A stretch of 64,000 nucleotides of DNA from Stercorarius parasiticus (taxonomy: Eukaryota > Chordata > Aves > Charadriiformes > Stercorariidae): positions 124,001 to 188,000 of the forward strand of contig VWZL01000319.1 of assembly GCA_013396915.1 (NCBI GenBank), read 5' to 3'. The notes under the pieces were generated by a model. The model worked only from the letters and a program-made list of their open reading frames with translations, did no database searches and was not told the origin of the DNA. Positions 24,084 to 35,620 of the stretch are shown here, piece after piece. Positions within the stretch are counted from its first letter, which is position 1. The number at the start of each line of letters is the position of its first letter. The position numbers and the translations under genes are program-made.

Positions 24084-25031
24084 TCATAGGATCATAGAAT
24101 CATAGAATGTTTTGTGTTGGAAGGGACCTTAAAGATCATTGTGTTCCAACATCCCTGCCATGGGCAGGGACACCACCCACTAGACCAGGTTGCTCAAAGC
24201 CCCATCCAGCCTGGTCTTGAACACTTCCAGGGATGAGGCATCCATGACTTCTCTGGGCAGCCTGTTCCAGTGTCTCACCACCCTCACAGTAAAGAATTTC
24301 TTCCTAATATCTAATCTAAATCTACCCTCTTCCAGTTGAAAACCATTACCCCGTGTCCTATCATTACATTCCCTCATAAAGAGTCCCTCTCCATCTTTCC
24401 TGTAGGCCCCATTTAGGTACTGGAAGGCTGCTACAAGATCTACCCAGACCGTTCTCTTCTCCAGGCTGAACAACCCCAACTCACCTGTCCTCACAGGAGA
24501 GGGGCTCCAGCCCTCTGATCTTCTTCATGGCCCTCCTCTGGACCCGTTCCCACAGGTCCATGTCGTTCTTAGTTTGGGGGCTCCAAAGCTGGACACAGTA
24601 CTCCACGAGAGCAGAGTAGAGGGGCAGAATCACCTCCCTCAAACTGCTGTCCACGCTTCTTTTGATGCAGCCCAGGATGCGATTGGCTTTCCAGGCTGCA
24701 AGCGCACATTGACAGCTCATGTTGAACGTCTCATCAACCAAAATCCCTAAGTCCTTCTCCTCAGAGCCTCCCTCCATTCTCAACCCAGCCTGTATTTGTG
24801 CTTGGGATTGCTGTGACCCGTGTGCAGGACCTTGCACTTGGCCTTGTTGAACTTCATAAGGTTTGCATGGGCCCACCTCTCAATCCTGTCCATGTCCCTC
24901 TGGATGGCATCCCTTCCCTCCAGCGTGTTGACCACACCACACAGTTTGGTGTCATTGGTAAACTTGCTGAGGGTGCACTCGATCCCACTGTCCATGTCAC
25001 CAACAAAGATATTAAACAGCACCAGTCCCAA
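24084..25031 (-). mobile_element. CR1 LINE, 0.95 kb, nested in an older LINE
   Basis: The 3' end at 24084 carries a good ATTCTATGATTCTATGATCC-type tail. The minus strand encodes ORF2 from the palm domain to the stop in three pieces. First, 25031-24780 has LVLFNIFVGDM, then FTNDTKL where FADDTKL is expected, so catalytic Asp positions are altered. Second, 24876-24481 has the CALAAWKANRILG and VQRRAMKKIRGLEP region. Third, 24494-24180 has [21 protein letters not shown] and HWNRLPREV. Frame changes separate the pieces. It is a dead 5'-truncated copy, closely related to those at 1523 and 3308. Confidence 0.95.
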
Positions 25032-25240
25032 TTCACATTCCTGTCACCTAGAAAATCAATAGCCCTTCTAAAAAGTGATAGCAAATTAGTTTATCACAAT
25101 CTAAATGTCATATCTATTTTTTTAATCCTGTTTTTGCTCGTATCTTTATGTTTGTCTCATCTTTCTTTTAAAGCTTTTGCTGAATATTTGCAAACCACTG
25201 ACATCAAATTAACAACTCTGTAGTGACTCTGATCACTCTC
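25032..25240 (-). mobile_element. Old CR1/L3-type LINE, 5'-ward part of a split copy
   Basis: On the minus strand, 25227-25198 reads SHYRVVNLMS, a recognisable decay of the conserved reverse-transcriptase motif NYRPVNLTS. Between 25060 and 25100 the text parallels the CLTNLI region. The order and strand fit the fragment at 23985-24083, so the two are probably one element split by the younger CR1. Confidence 0.6.
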
Positions 25241-25851
25241 CCAACCCGTTAAATGAAGATACTATGTTTGCTCTTATTAATTTGTTTGATTCCATTGCGA
25301 TTACTCCATTAACATCACCATTTACTGTGACTAAAGTGAACGAGGTAGGCAGTCAGCAAGTATTTTGGCTACAGCAAAGTAAATCTTAATTTCTGCTTCT
25401 ACTACAAGCAATGACTGATATACATAGAGTTGTACTCTTTTAAGGTTATTACTGGAATAAACCTAGCAACTAACTTGACATTATGTTAATTTTAACAAGT
25501 AGGACCTATGGAGACCTCTTATAAGCTTTAGCCCTGAAATAACGTTTTACATAAAGATTCAATGACATAGTGATTGCTACATAAATGCCTTCTTGCACAT
25601 TCTGCTCTAACAGTTCCCTTCACATATATTAGTTCAAAATATAAGTAGACATAGTATATTGCTCTTGGTAATTCTGGACGTTGGTGTTTGGGTTTTTTTA
25701 ACAGAAATTTGGCACTACTGTATAATGTGTTCTAAAAAACAAGTTCTTTGCACACAGTAATTGATTTAATTCTGTATCTGTATCTAATCTCCATAGCTGT
25801 TGTGTTGAAGCTATTTCAAGCACCTAAAGTTAGGAAAGAGAGGTAATTATC
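25241..25851. other. AT-rich DNA, nothing recognised
   Basis: No gene or recognisable repeat. It lies between the nested LINE pair and an old CR1 3' end. Confidence 0.45.
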
Positions 25852-25950
25852 TTCATAGATTCATAGAGGTTAAGGCAAAAGAGATTATTAGATCATTTTG
25901 TCAAGCCTGGAGCATACTGCAGGCCATTAAATTTCATCCAGTTTTGATAT
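25852..25950 (-). mobile_element. Ancient CR1 3' end
   Basis: The plus-strand text TTCATAGATTCATAGAGGTTAAGG, then ATTATTAGATCATTTTG and GGCCATTAAATTTCATCCAG, matches in order the 3' end of old CR1 subfamilies known from turtles, crocodilians and birds. Decay is heavy and only about 100 bp remain. Confidence 0.65.
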
Positions 25951-25977
25951 CTGTTGAAAATGAGCTGTGATGATCAG

Positions 25978-26125
25978 TATTTATTATTATTATTTTTATT
26001 GATCATATTTGTTACAGCACTACCCAAAGGCTGAAGAAGAAAAGAACTACTCTGAGATAAGCATTGTTTAAACATAGATTACTTGCTTATCCCTGGCTTG
26101 AAGAGTTTACAGTCAAGATAAGAAC
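25978..26125. mobile_element. Probable MIR/L2-like ancient repeat
   Basis: An ATT-repeat lead (TTATTATTATTATTTTTATT) is followed by TTTGTTACAGCACTACC and, at the far end, GAAGAGTTTACAGTCAAGATA. This order resembles an old amniote MIR/L2-type tail that has a GAAGAGCTTACAATCTAA segment. Identity is low and the family name is tentative. Confidence 0.4.
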
Positions 26126-28299
26126 AGCCTGGAGTTGGAGAATGGAATGTAAAACACACTGCACAATAATCGTATGATGACAGTAGACAACACATTAGTT
26201 GCATTATTTCCTTTTATTTCTTCCTAAGTCAAAGGAATAAAACTGGAGTTAAGCTATGTGGAAAAGGATCACAAACACAAGAGGACAGACCAGTAAGAAT
26301 GAAAGGAATGTAAGGCTGTAATGAAATTATTATGAAGAGATATGGTAACCCTTTGTGTTTTCCTCAGTGTCTAAATGTACTGAATGTTCAGGAAGAACAA
26401 AGCGCAGGACCCAGTGAGTGGAAAAGTTCTCTTCATTTATCCTTTTCTTATGTTTGGCAATGTTGAACACAAAAAGTTATATTTAGTAGAAATATTCCAA
26501 TTTAATTCCATATTATGCATTCCTTTTACACTGCTGATTTGCCTGTTTCTGTAAGCTATGGTATACCTAGACATACAAATGCTTTGAGAGCAGGATTCCT
26601 GTACTTTTCAGTATCCTATTCCCTCACAAAACCCTCCAAAAACCCCCACAGATATAACAAAATGAACTTTACCTATGTTGTTAGCACAGTGTTTGTAAAT
26701 TACTTGTACAATTGTAAATTGTAAAATAAATGTCAGATATGTTACCAGCTATGTCATCTTAGATGTGAATAAGCAGGAATATTTAACTTTTCTATTCTGA
26801 ACAATCATGCTTGTAATGTAATTCTGCAGTTTTGACCTTATCCACCTTGATAAGTTTGTCTGTGAATAAGGCTGCTGATACATTGGACTGCATTCTGCTG
26901 GTTGTAGTAGGTGTTAGATTTACAGATGGTCTAGAAAGAGCTGGGTTGCATAGACTTTAGAATTTGCAGTTCAGTGTATATTGAAGTAATGGAATTATCA
27001 ACAAATCACCATAAAGTATATTCACATGTTTAGTCTCTAAGGCTATTTTCCTTATCGATATGGTGCAAAACTGCAGTCCTAAAAACTATACTTAATATGC
27101 AACATCCTGATTATCAGGTCCTAAACTCAAATGCACTAAAAACGCTAATTTTTTATAAATCATCGAATATGTTAAAAAGGTTTTCACCTACACAGGATGT
27201 GTTGGACAGTGGCAGTGGAATAATCATACTGATAATTGCATTTCCTTTGTGAGAAACAACTGCAAAACCATCCTCTGAAACAACTTCCTTTGCTGATAGC
27301 AAGAGTTCTAACTTCTTTGGTGCAATAAATTAAATCACTTTTTCTGTCAGACGATTTGACTCCACTGGGCTGAGACTGAGAGAAAAGCAGGCAGTGCTTT
27401 ACTGTGCTCTTGTGCAAACATTAAATTACTTCTCATGGTAAAGAAAATGGCATTAAGTAGCTACAACTAGCAATATAATTTGATTGTTGTTAATAAAGAT
27501 ATTGTAAATGTGCTTGAAAAGAAAAAAAAGAATCAGCTTTCAGAGCCCAAGTTAACATTTTTCTGGCTCTGGCACAGTAAAGTGTGTGTTTAATTTTTCC
27601 TATAGAAATAATAAACCTGGGACAGCTCTTCTGATCTGGCAGTGGTGCCTAAACAAATTTACTGACTAAAGATCTGGCTGTTGATTTGCATATGTCAAGG
27701 AACCTGGAATTCTGCGCTACAATTTTATGGTCCGTAGCACATGACAAGCAATAACTAGTCTCCAATATTGAATCTGGAGTAGTGATAAATGAATTATCAG
27801 GCACTCAACCTAGTTGGCTCAGCACAGTAATAGATAAACCAAACAGCTTGGATCCAGAAATACTAGTAGTTCTGCACCAAAGCTACTAGATCCTGCTTTA
27901 TAGTCTTCAGTAGCCATTTTGTGTGAACAGAGCCATACTGACTCCAGACCAGGATAGATTTGTCTCCAGACACCCTGAGCTTACTAGGACCCATGTGATT
28001 TATGGACCTGAGATTAGCAGAGACAGAGATAGATAAATGAAAGAGCCAGCATGCACATCTCTCTGAAATTTTACACTGAAGAGAGAAGAGGAAATACAAC
28101 ACTAAGCTTCTATATCCTTATGCTGAGAAAATCTCCCGGAGCGTGGATGGGATGAGAAAGAGATGAAAGACTGTTCCAAGGGTCTGTCTGGATACTTATT
28201 TGTTCTCTAAGTTTCAACAAGAAAACTAAGCTAGGTCAGCAAAAACACTATATGAGAGGACTACTTAGAGAAAACTAAGTGGAAGGAATGAATTTTACA
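26126..28299. other. AT-rich non-coding stretch
   Basis: No exon, RNA gene or known transposon recognised. Open frames are short and on both strands. Confidence 0.5.
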
Positions 28300-28760
28300 T
28301 TTAAATCTGAAAGCTGTGAAATCTGAGCTCATTTCACAAGCTCTTATCACTTGTAAAAGAGAGTTCCCTGATCTCTGTGCAGCTCTTGCAAAAGCTCTGT
28401 CTCCTCTGCTTGCAAGTCTTTCCATCTTGGCAGAAAACTTTATAGGTTCTTTTGATTGAAGCTGTCAAGGGAGGTCATGATTTCTGAAAAGAAAAGCTTT
28501 GTCCTTTTCTATGGAAGGCTCTGAATATTATGATAAACTATAAATTGGATCCTGTATTCGGTAAGAATGCAGTGCACATAGCAGTGCAAGGGGTGATGTG
28601 TTCAGAGACCCATGCGTTACTGAGAAGACGGGTTGATGCATTTTGAAACTTCTTCTTATTTTAGTGCCTGCTTGGATTCATTCCCAGACATAATAAGTTG
28701 CAATAACTGAGTATGGAGGTCAAGAATGTATGGCTTACTCTGGCAAACTTTATTCCTAAT
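28300..28760 (+). repeat. Possible very old LINE (L2-like) remnant
   Basis: Words such as AACTATAAATTGGATCC (about 28537), GCATTTTGAA (about 28638) and AGTTGCAATAACTGAGTATGG (about 28695) occur in the order expected for an old amniote LINE segment that reads GATAAATTGGAGCC, then GCATTTTGAATGG, then GTTGCAGTAATC. This is from memory and the divergence is large, so the call is tentative. Confidence 0.3.
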
Positions 28761-29375
28761 ATTCCAAAGTTACTGCATGTTTAAAACAGCATAACTGAGA
28801 TCAGAATGTAGACCTATTTTCTTTTTCTTGTTATTTTAATAGTTCAAATAATTTGTGAACAATGAAATAAGAACCCAAATTTGTTTTTATCTCTTGGTAT
28901 AGCACATTCGTTAAATCTGGTTTCTGGAAAGAAAACTTCAAATCTAGATGTATTGAACTGAACACTTGCAGCTGTAAATGCCATTTATTTAAAGTAGGTG
29001 AAGAGCTTTTACAGATTTAAAAAAAAAAAATCAGTGCTTTTATTACAGTTGGTAACATGCAAGAGGAAATTATAACATAGAAAAAGGAATAAATTGTGCA
29101 CATCAGTGTCAGTGTTACCTATTGGAAGTCTGCAGCACTAAATTGTACATGGTGTTATTTTTACAGCAAATACCCTATTATGCATAAAATTCCCTATTTG
29201 GTTAAAAAATTATGTCTTCAGTTTTCTTGTTTATTTTTCCACTTTGAAACCTGACACCTGTGATATGACTCATTATTATTGCTTCAAAAATATATTCTAT
29301 ATGTTTATGTAAAAGAACTCATATTGCAACTGAAAACTGATAGGATTCAACTAATAAACAAAGGGCAAAAATGCT
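28761..29375. other. AT-rich DNA, nothing recognised
   Basis: No feature supported apart from an A-run at about 29019-29029. Confidence 0.5.
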
Positions 29376-29676
29376 AGAATAGAATAGACTATTTCAGTTG
29401 GAAGGGACCTTCAATGATCATCTAGTCCAACTGCCTGACCAATTCAGGGTTGACCAAGTTAAAGCATGTTATTAAGGGCATTGTCCAAATGCCTCTTAAA
29501 CACTGACAGGCATGGGGCATCAAGCACCTCTTTAGGAAACCTATTCCAGTCTTTGATCACCCTTTCAGTAAAGAAATGCTTCCTAATGTCCAGTCTAAAC
29601 CTCCCCTGAAGCAGCCTTGAACCATTCCCATGCATTCTATCACTGGATACCAGGGAAAAGAGACCAGTGATCAACA
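29376..29676 (-). mobile_element. CR1 LINE, 5'-truncated 3' end
   Basis: The 3' side begins at 29376 (AGAATAGAATAGACT). The minus-strand frame 29674-29459 encodes the ORF2 C-terminus with [11 protein letters not shown] and DWNRFPKEV motifs. The 3' UTR carries CATCTAGTCCAACTGCCTGACC, typical of a different CR1 subfamily from the copies at 1523 and 24084. Only about 300 bp are present. Confidence 0.92.
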
Positions 29677-31084
29677 GCTGTTTTCAACCTGGTTTTCCAG
29701 ATTGAAAGAACTGGTTTTCCATTTCTCTTGAACAAATTTTGTCGTGCCTTAAAGTAGTGTTCCTGGGAGCAACTTCTTCAGTAAGTCCGACTTCATTTAA
29801 AATTATAACTAGACCCACAGATATCTTCACCTGCATTTTAGATGAACTCAGACTGACATTGGTGTTCTGAGTAGTGGAATTAGCACTCCCTTTTACATTT
29901 CTCAATGAGAAAGTTCACAGAAATGGTAGAAACTGCAGACAAGTTGACCTTCTAAGTTCAACAGACCAATACAGATCACTATATATCAGAAATAATATAT
30001 TTTCTCAATGGTATTATGTCTATGATTATCCAGTGTACTATTTAAGATAGTGCAGTTTATGCTTAATTAATGAAATACTTCAAAGTTATTCAAGTACCTT
30101 GAAGGAATCCCTCTTTAGACCCAAATTAGACTAACACAGTGTTTTGGGGTCCAACTATGTAGTCCTGAGGCTAAAAAAGAATGAGGAATTGAGTTCTGCT
30201 TCACTGAAATGTCAAAATGAATTACTGGTTGAGTCACAAATGTCTTCAGGAAAACTTCCCCTATTTTTGGCCAACAGTCCAGGAGGACAGTTAGCCTCAC
30301 AATTTCCATTCAAATTTTAAAGAAACCTCTACTAATGCTGTAACATGGGATTCATTTTGGAGTTTTGGATTGGATGGCAAATATTTCCATTACTTTGATG
30401 GCATTTGGATTCAAAGTTTTATCTTCGCTCATGACAGTAAACATTACTAGTTGTCTTAGTTGAAAATTACTACAAAAGCACTACAGTCACTCTATCTATT
30501 CCTAAACATATAGTAGAAGAGAACATACTACATATTAGTCATCGTATGATTTAGTTGACCTCTATAAATCAGTATGATTGGGATGCAATGCTTAGGATTC
30601 AATTCTGGCACTATAATGGCATAAGATACCATTTAAATACCAAGTCAGCATTCAGACAACGCACCAAACAACCATGCTAGAACACTGTGTATTTTAGATT
30701 TAGTATGGCAGATTTCCTCCGGTGTGTTTAGAGTTGAGTTTTACAGTGGGAATTTAATGGTTTTATTGCCTGCTAGTGACACATCCAATAATGAGGGGCA
30801 CTGCAAGACACTTTCTGAACCATTGTTAATGCTTACTAACCTTCTTTTGATTACTCGTATTTGGACTGCTGCAGGAAGTAAGGAAAACAGAACTCCCACA
30901 TGGGATTTACCTGTGGCTGTCAGAGTCATCAAGAGTTACCTACTAAATTGCTTCCAGAACACTGGCAGAGGGAGCACTTTGGCTGTCTCAAGCTGGTAAA
31001 ACTCTATTAGTGAACAATTTTCACATATAATGGCTGTAGGCTACTCCAACACAGAAATTTAGCAATGCTTCAAAATGGATTATA
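29677..31084. other. Non-coding stretch, nothing recognised
   Basis: Unique AT-rich DNA. Open frames at 30724-30999 and on the opposite strand overlap and match nothing known to me. Confidence 0.5.
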
Positions 31085-31225
31085 GCAGTAATAATGAGAG
31101 AGCTGACCCTATACTAGGCAAGTCACTGCACCAATCTTTGCTGCAGTCTACAAATCTGTAAAATGGGGAGAAGAATAGTTCGTTGTTTTATAAGGTGCTT
31201 AGAAATCTAACATCACAACCTTGTA
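31085..31225 (+). mobile_element. MIR-type SINE
   Basis: The text GGCAAGTCACTGCACC (31118) followed by ACAAATCTGTAAAATGGGGA (31150) and then AGAATAGTTCGTTG and AAGGTGCTTAGAAA matches the conserved MIR core and 3' part in the right order. MIRs are tRNA-derived SINEs mobilised by L2 and have been inactive since early amniote times, so this is one of the oldest datable insertions in the window. Confidence 0.75.
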
Positions 31226-32640
31226 AGATGGGTTGTTTACAACAGACGTCAAAAGGGCATCAAACCCATCAATTTTAAATGAACATTAATAACATAAAAT
31301 AGATTTCCCCTGTTATAGTCCAATTACATCATCACAATTAATCACTCATCAAGGCTAATTATTTTTTTTTGGGGGTGTGTGGGGGTGTGTGTGCGTAGGT
31401 GTTACTATAAAGCAAGCCTGTCTTTTATAAGATAATGGAGCACTAAAAAGGGTCCAACAGCAGTAGCTGTAGCAATACCAACACAGGCTGAAAGAACTGT
31501 GACTTACCCCAGTGCTTTTAAGTGAGGTATCCGTCAAGCTTAAGACCAGTTCATCTTATCAAAATTGCAAGATCAAGATGCCTCTTGCCAGCCACCTTTT
31601 CAGCAATGCAGACAAGTAAAGACAAGCATTCTTCATCCAAAACACACAAAATCTCTGAGTCTGGAGAATACAGTGGATTGCACTATATACCTCACCGTTT
31701 GTAAAAGGCTATGTTTAATAAGTGTTATGTAGGGTGAATACCTAGCTTGAAATCATGTAAAAAAGTAAAGAAACACATTTTTAACCTAATCTCTATGTCT
31801 TCTATGAGACAGCATAAAAGATAATGTATGCATATGGCTAGGTGATCTCAGGGTGGGAGGCTAAAATTATAATGAGGGTTAATTTGTTTTCAGCTGCTTT
31901 TCTACTTAGGAGAAAACATGTCTAAAATTCTGACTCCTGTGCCTCGTTCCACTGCGACTTACAGCATTTATGCATCAGTAAGTGCCAAGCTTCAGACGCA
32001 AAGATCAGATGTTGTGAACTGAATTATGGTAGTTTCATTACCTGAAAATTTCAGACTTCATTTATATAGCTTTGAAGTCTTGACTTTGAATTTTCATAGT
32101 GTAATTCCAGTGGGAGCCTGGAAAACTTTCCTGAAATTCTATCGGTGTGTGACTTGCTTGCACTGGCTTTCTACAGATATCAGTAACAACATTCCCTTAT
32201 GGACAATGGGGTAAATATTTGCTGGAGTAAATCATGTGCTAATGGGATACATGAAAAACAAGTTCAATTTGCTGCTTTTATGTTTCTGTTCACATGGGTG
32301 TACACAACCCACTCCCTCCCCAATATATAAGTTTTCCATCTACAAACAGACTGAGCCTTGACTTTCAGTTATTATGTCAGACATGTAGTTAACTATGGTA
32401 TTAGCTTGTGAAACCCATGAGAGCAATGCTGCAGTTTCCTGATAGTAAAAAGAAAGAATGAGAAGAAGATATACAGAAGTTTAATTCAGTTGACCAAATA
32501 TAGGAATCTACTGCCACTTGGGACACCCGGAAGAATCTATCTGACTTAGCTGCAAGCTCAGAAGAGCAAGGGCAGGATTCAATTATCTTAATGTAGGTGA
32601 CCAGAATCATATAAAACAGGGCAGGATGATATTACGAGAG
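31226..32640. other. Non-coding stretch with a G/T-rich tract
   Basis: A G/T-rich simple repeat follows a T-run at 31362-31402 (two G5 tracts separated by TGTGT, then GTGTGTGCG). Otherwise AT-rich unique DNA without a recognisable gene. Confidence 0.55.
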
Positions 32641-33010
32641 AGACACCTGCATAGGCTACCAAATGTGACACAAGACTTAAGAGAAAACCACTAACTTACT
32701 GGAGTGGCCACTAGAGACCAAGTAGAACACTTCACAATGCCTAAAATGACATTGGGACAACTGAATTTTGCCCCAAGCTTAGAGGACAACTTAGCTCACC
32801 CTAGATGCTCACCTAGGTCAGGATTCAGTTCTTAAACATAGGTTTGCAATGTCATTTTAAGTGCCTTACAATGCGGTATCTGGCATCCAGCTGCTGCAGA
32901 AGTGAGTTTCCCTTAAATCCCATCACATACTTTTCAACCTTCTGCATTTCTAGGAAACTGAGGCAGCCTGGTCATCTGAAGGCTAGACAGGATGCTCTGA
33001 TATTGAAAAT
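32641..33010 (+). repeat. Copy of an unidentified old dispersed repeat
   Basis: The motif at 32822 (ATTCAGTTCTTAAACATAGG) and the following GTGCC and CAGCTGCTGCAGAAG align in order with the segments at 18786 and 51861. Upstream, 32700-32820 has further gapped wording of the same flavour (GCCTAAAATGACATTGGGAC, GATGCTCACCTAGG). Boundaries and family are unknown. Confidence 0.4.
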
Positions 33011-35349
33011 GGCTACCAATGTCTGTCAGCTGCTAGGGAAATGAAGAAAATAAAACTGACATTTTTTCTCATTAATTAAGCCAAAGAATAAAACACTAAT
33101 TTATACTACTGTTCATGTTTCTCAGATATATACACAACTACTTATAGTTGATTCTATGGCTGAGGATATGACCCAGTGCCCTCTGTATTTCGTTGTTCCA
33201 TTTGTTTCTAGTATTAGAGATGCTTTTAAGCTCAATTCTGCTAGAATATATAGTGATTTTGCAAACAGAAGTTTTAAAAACTGAGTAAGAATAAAGATTG
33301 TAAAATTCCTTTTTTCTCTAGAACATGTTAACTTCTCAACAAAGGCATGAATACCACATAGCTAAGCTGTTAATTAACAAATGTTTTCTTTCTTTCTGTT
33401 CACAAATTACTTAGTAAAGGATACATCTTCATATTTAGCCAAAATGTTAGCTTCATCTGTTAATCTTTGAAATGCAGTTTCTTCTTTCACCTTGTCAAAT
33501 TTAAAGTATATTGGTGAATTTTGTAAATCTGGTTAATGGCTTCTTATTCCCTGATCATAGCATGTAATTCAGCATGCAATGTCAACTGAATACTTTTCAA
33601 CTAAATAGAAAACTTGAGATATGCATAAAAAATTTGCTCTTGTTATGGGCATGTGGGAGTTTACAAGGAATAATGCAAGGATTTTTTATTCAGCAAGACA
33701 ATTCATGGCCCTTTCAGAAGGCTAACTTTGTCGTATTTATCTGATTTATAATGATAAGTGAGATTATTAAGCTTGTGTTTAGTCAGTTCACATATATGTC
33801 ACGTAGTAAATAATCCAACTATCTCATTATATCCTATAAATTTATATCAAAACACACTGTTGTACCAACCTTTTTGTGGCTAAAATTCGTGATATTTTTA
33901 TGTTTTTCTAAACAAACTGCTGCCAATACCTGCATGCCCAAGGACATCAAAAGTAAAATTGGTTGTATAAAGAAAAAGGTTATGTGTAAGATCCTTCTCA
34001 GTGTAGTCTGGCATCACAGAGCAGCAAGGGTGAGTGGGATTAGTTTGATAGTGAAAACTGATCTGTTGAGAAGAGATTATTAGAAGGTCAATGACAGAAG
34101 AAAAGTCCTCTTGGTTTGAAGGAAGATGGATGATGCAGAAAAAAACTGTAAATAAGCATTCAAAATGCTCATAGCTTTCACAAATCAAAGCTACAAACCT
34201 TTTGAAGTTTGTATATTGCTTTTTGACACCTTTAAACCTTATCCTATGATGTGTGAAAGTGCTGTAGACTCTTTACTGTAATATAAAAAGGCAAACACAA
34301 ATCAATACCTTCCTGTTTAGCTAGCAGTAATGTTGGACAAGTCCCGTCTGCCCCCTGTTAGTGTATAATGTTTCTTGTTGGCTGAAGATAAGATTGATTT
34401 ACTTTCCCCTCAATTTTTCCTTATACATTTCCTGCTACAGTACATTCATTTCTGAGAGAAGAGTAAATGAATTGCTGGTTTAGAGATGACACATACATGT
34501 GGTCCAATATAAAAGCTGTTAACGTCCGTCTGGGAGAACAGGCAGATAATTTCCACAAGTCTGTCATCCTTCTCTGTCCCTGCCTTAATAACCAATTCTG
34601 TTCAAAAGACATGCAGTCACAAACCATGAGCATGGAACATACCTCAGGGTTACTTGTATGTTAGTTATGGGAAGAAAGCCAGGTAGTGAGCTCAAGAATT
34701 GAACCCCTCCACGGATCTAAGCATGAGTTTTGGTGCAGCACAGAAACTACAGTTGTCTGCCAGAGCAAAAGTTTCTTTAACAGAACATGCAAGCAATTTG
34801 GGCATAATTACCCAGATGATCACCCTATTGGTCATCAGTTTAAGTATTTCTGTCATTATCCTTTCTGTCTAGACCTTTCTACCCTGGGGTGAGAGCAAAT
34901 CATCATGTCTTTTCTGGAATCCTTTTTACTACAATACAGGCAAATAGAAAGATTTTGTGTTTCTTAATTTATAAACCCTTTTGCACTGCTGAATGCACTT
35001 GCTGTTACCTTTAGTCATCTAATTGCAAGTCTTGATTTATAATTTTAACAAAGGTGATTAATCATGAACTGCAGAAATTTAATCACTATGTTCTAGCAAC
35101 ACACGCACACAAAACCTCCAACTCCTTATTACTTCTTAAGTCACAGTAACTGACAAAGCAACATCTAAATCAGTATCCCATACTACATATGTGATATTTT
35201 TACTATAAGCACTTTATCAGCAGACTTGCAAGGCCAAGACACAAAATTTATGCTAACTAAACCACAGACTGGACCTATATCCTGATCTCTCATACTGCTT
35301 AGCAGTTGGCTTGCTCCCTAACTCTTAACTGTTATCCTTAAAGCAAATC
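33011..35349. other. AT-rich non-coding stretch
   Basis: No gene or transposon recognised. Overlapping frames at 33874-34188 and 34421-34664 on both strands are not supported by any domain. Confidence 0.5.
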
Positions 35350-35620
35350 TACCATAGATGAGAGCTTCACTCATGATGTTGTGTAATCTAGTCTTAAAAG
35401 CCAAGAAGGATAATTTTTTTACAACAAATTCAATTTCTTTCAGAACTTCGTTATTTTTACTATTAGAAAGGTTTCCCTAGTATCAAGACTGAATCTTATT
35501 GCTGCAATTTAAGTGCATTATCTCTTATCCTATAATGCAACCTGTTCTTTATAAGCATTGTTTTTTTTCATAGGAAATTGTGCCAAGGGTATCTTTCAAA
35601 GCTTTCTTTGCTACAACTAA
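35350..35620 (-). mobile_element. Ancient CR1 3' region
   Basis: The plus-strand order TAATCTAGTCTTAAAAGCC, TATTAGAAAGGTTTCCCTA, TATCAAGACTGAATCTT, TTGCTGCAATTTAAG and TATCTCTTATCCTATAA follows the reverse complement of the ORF2 C-terminus of old CR1 subfamilies (the HWNRLP / FRLDI region). No intact tail remains, and the copy is heavily decayed. Confidence 0.6.
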
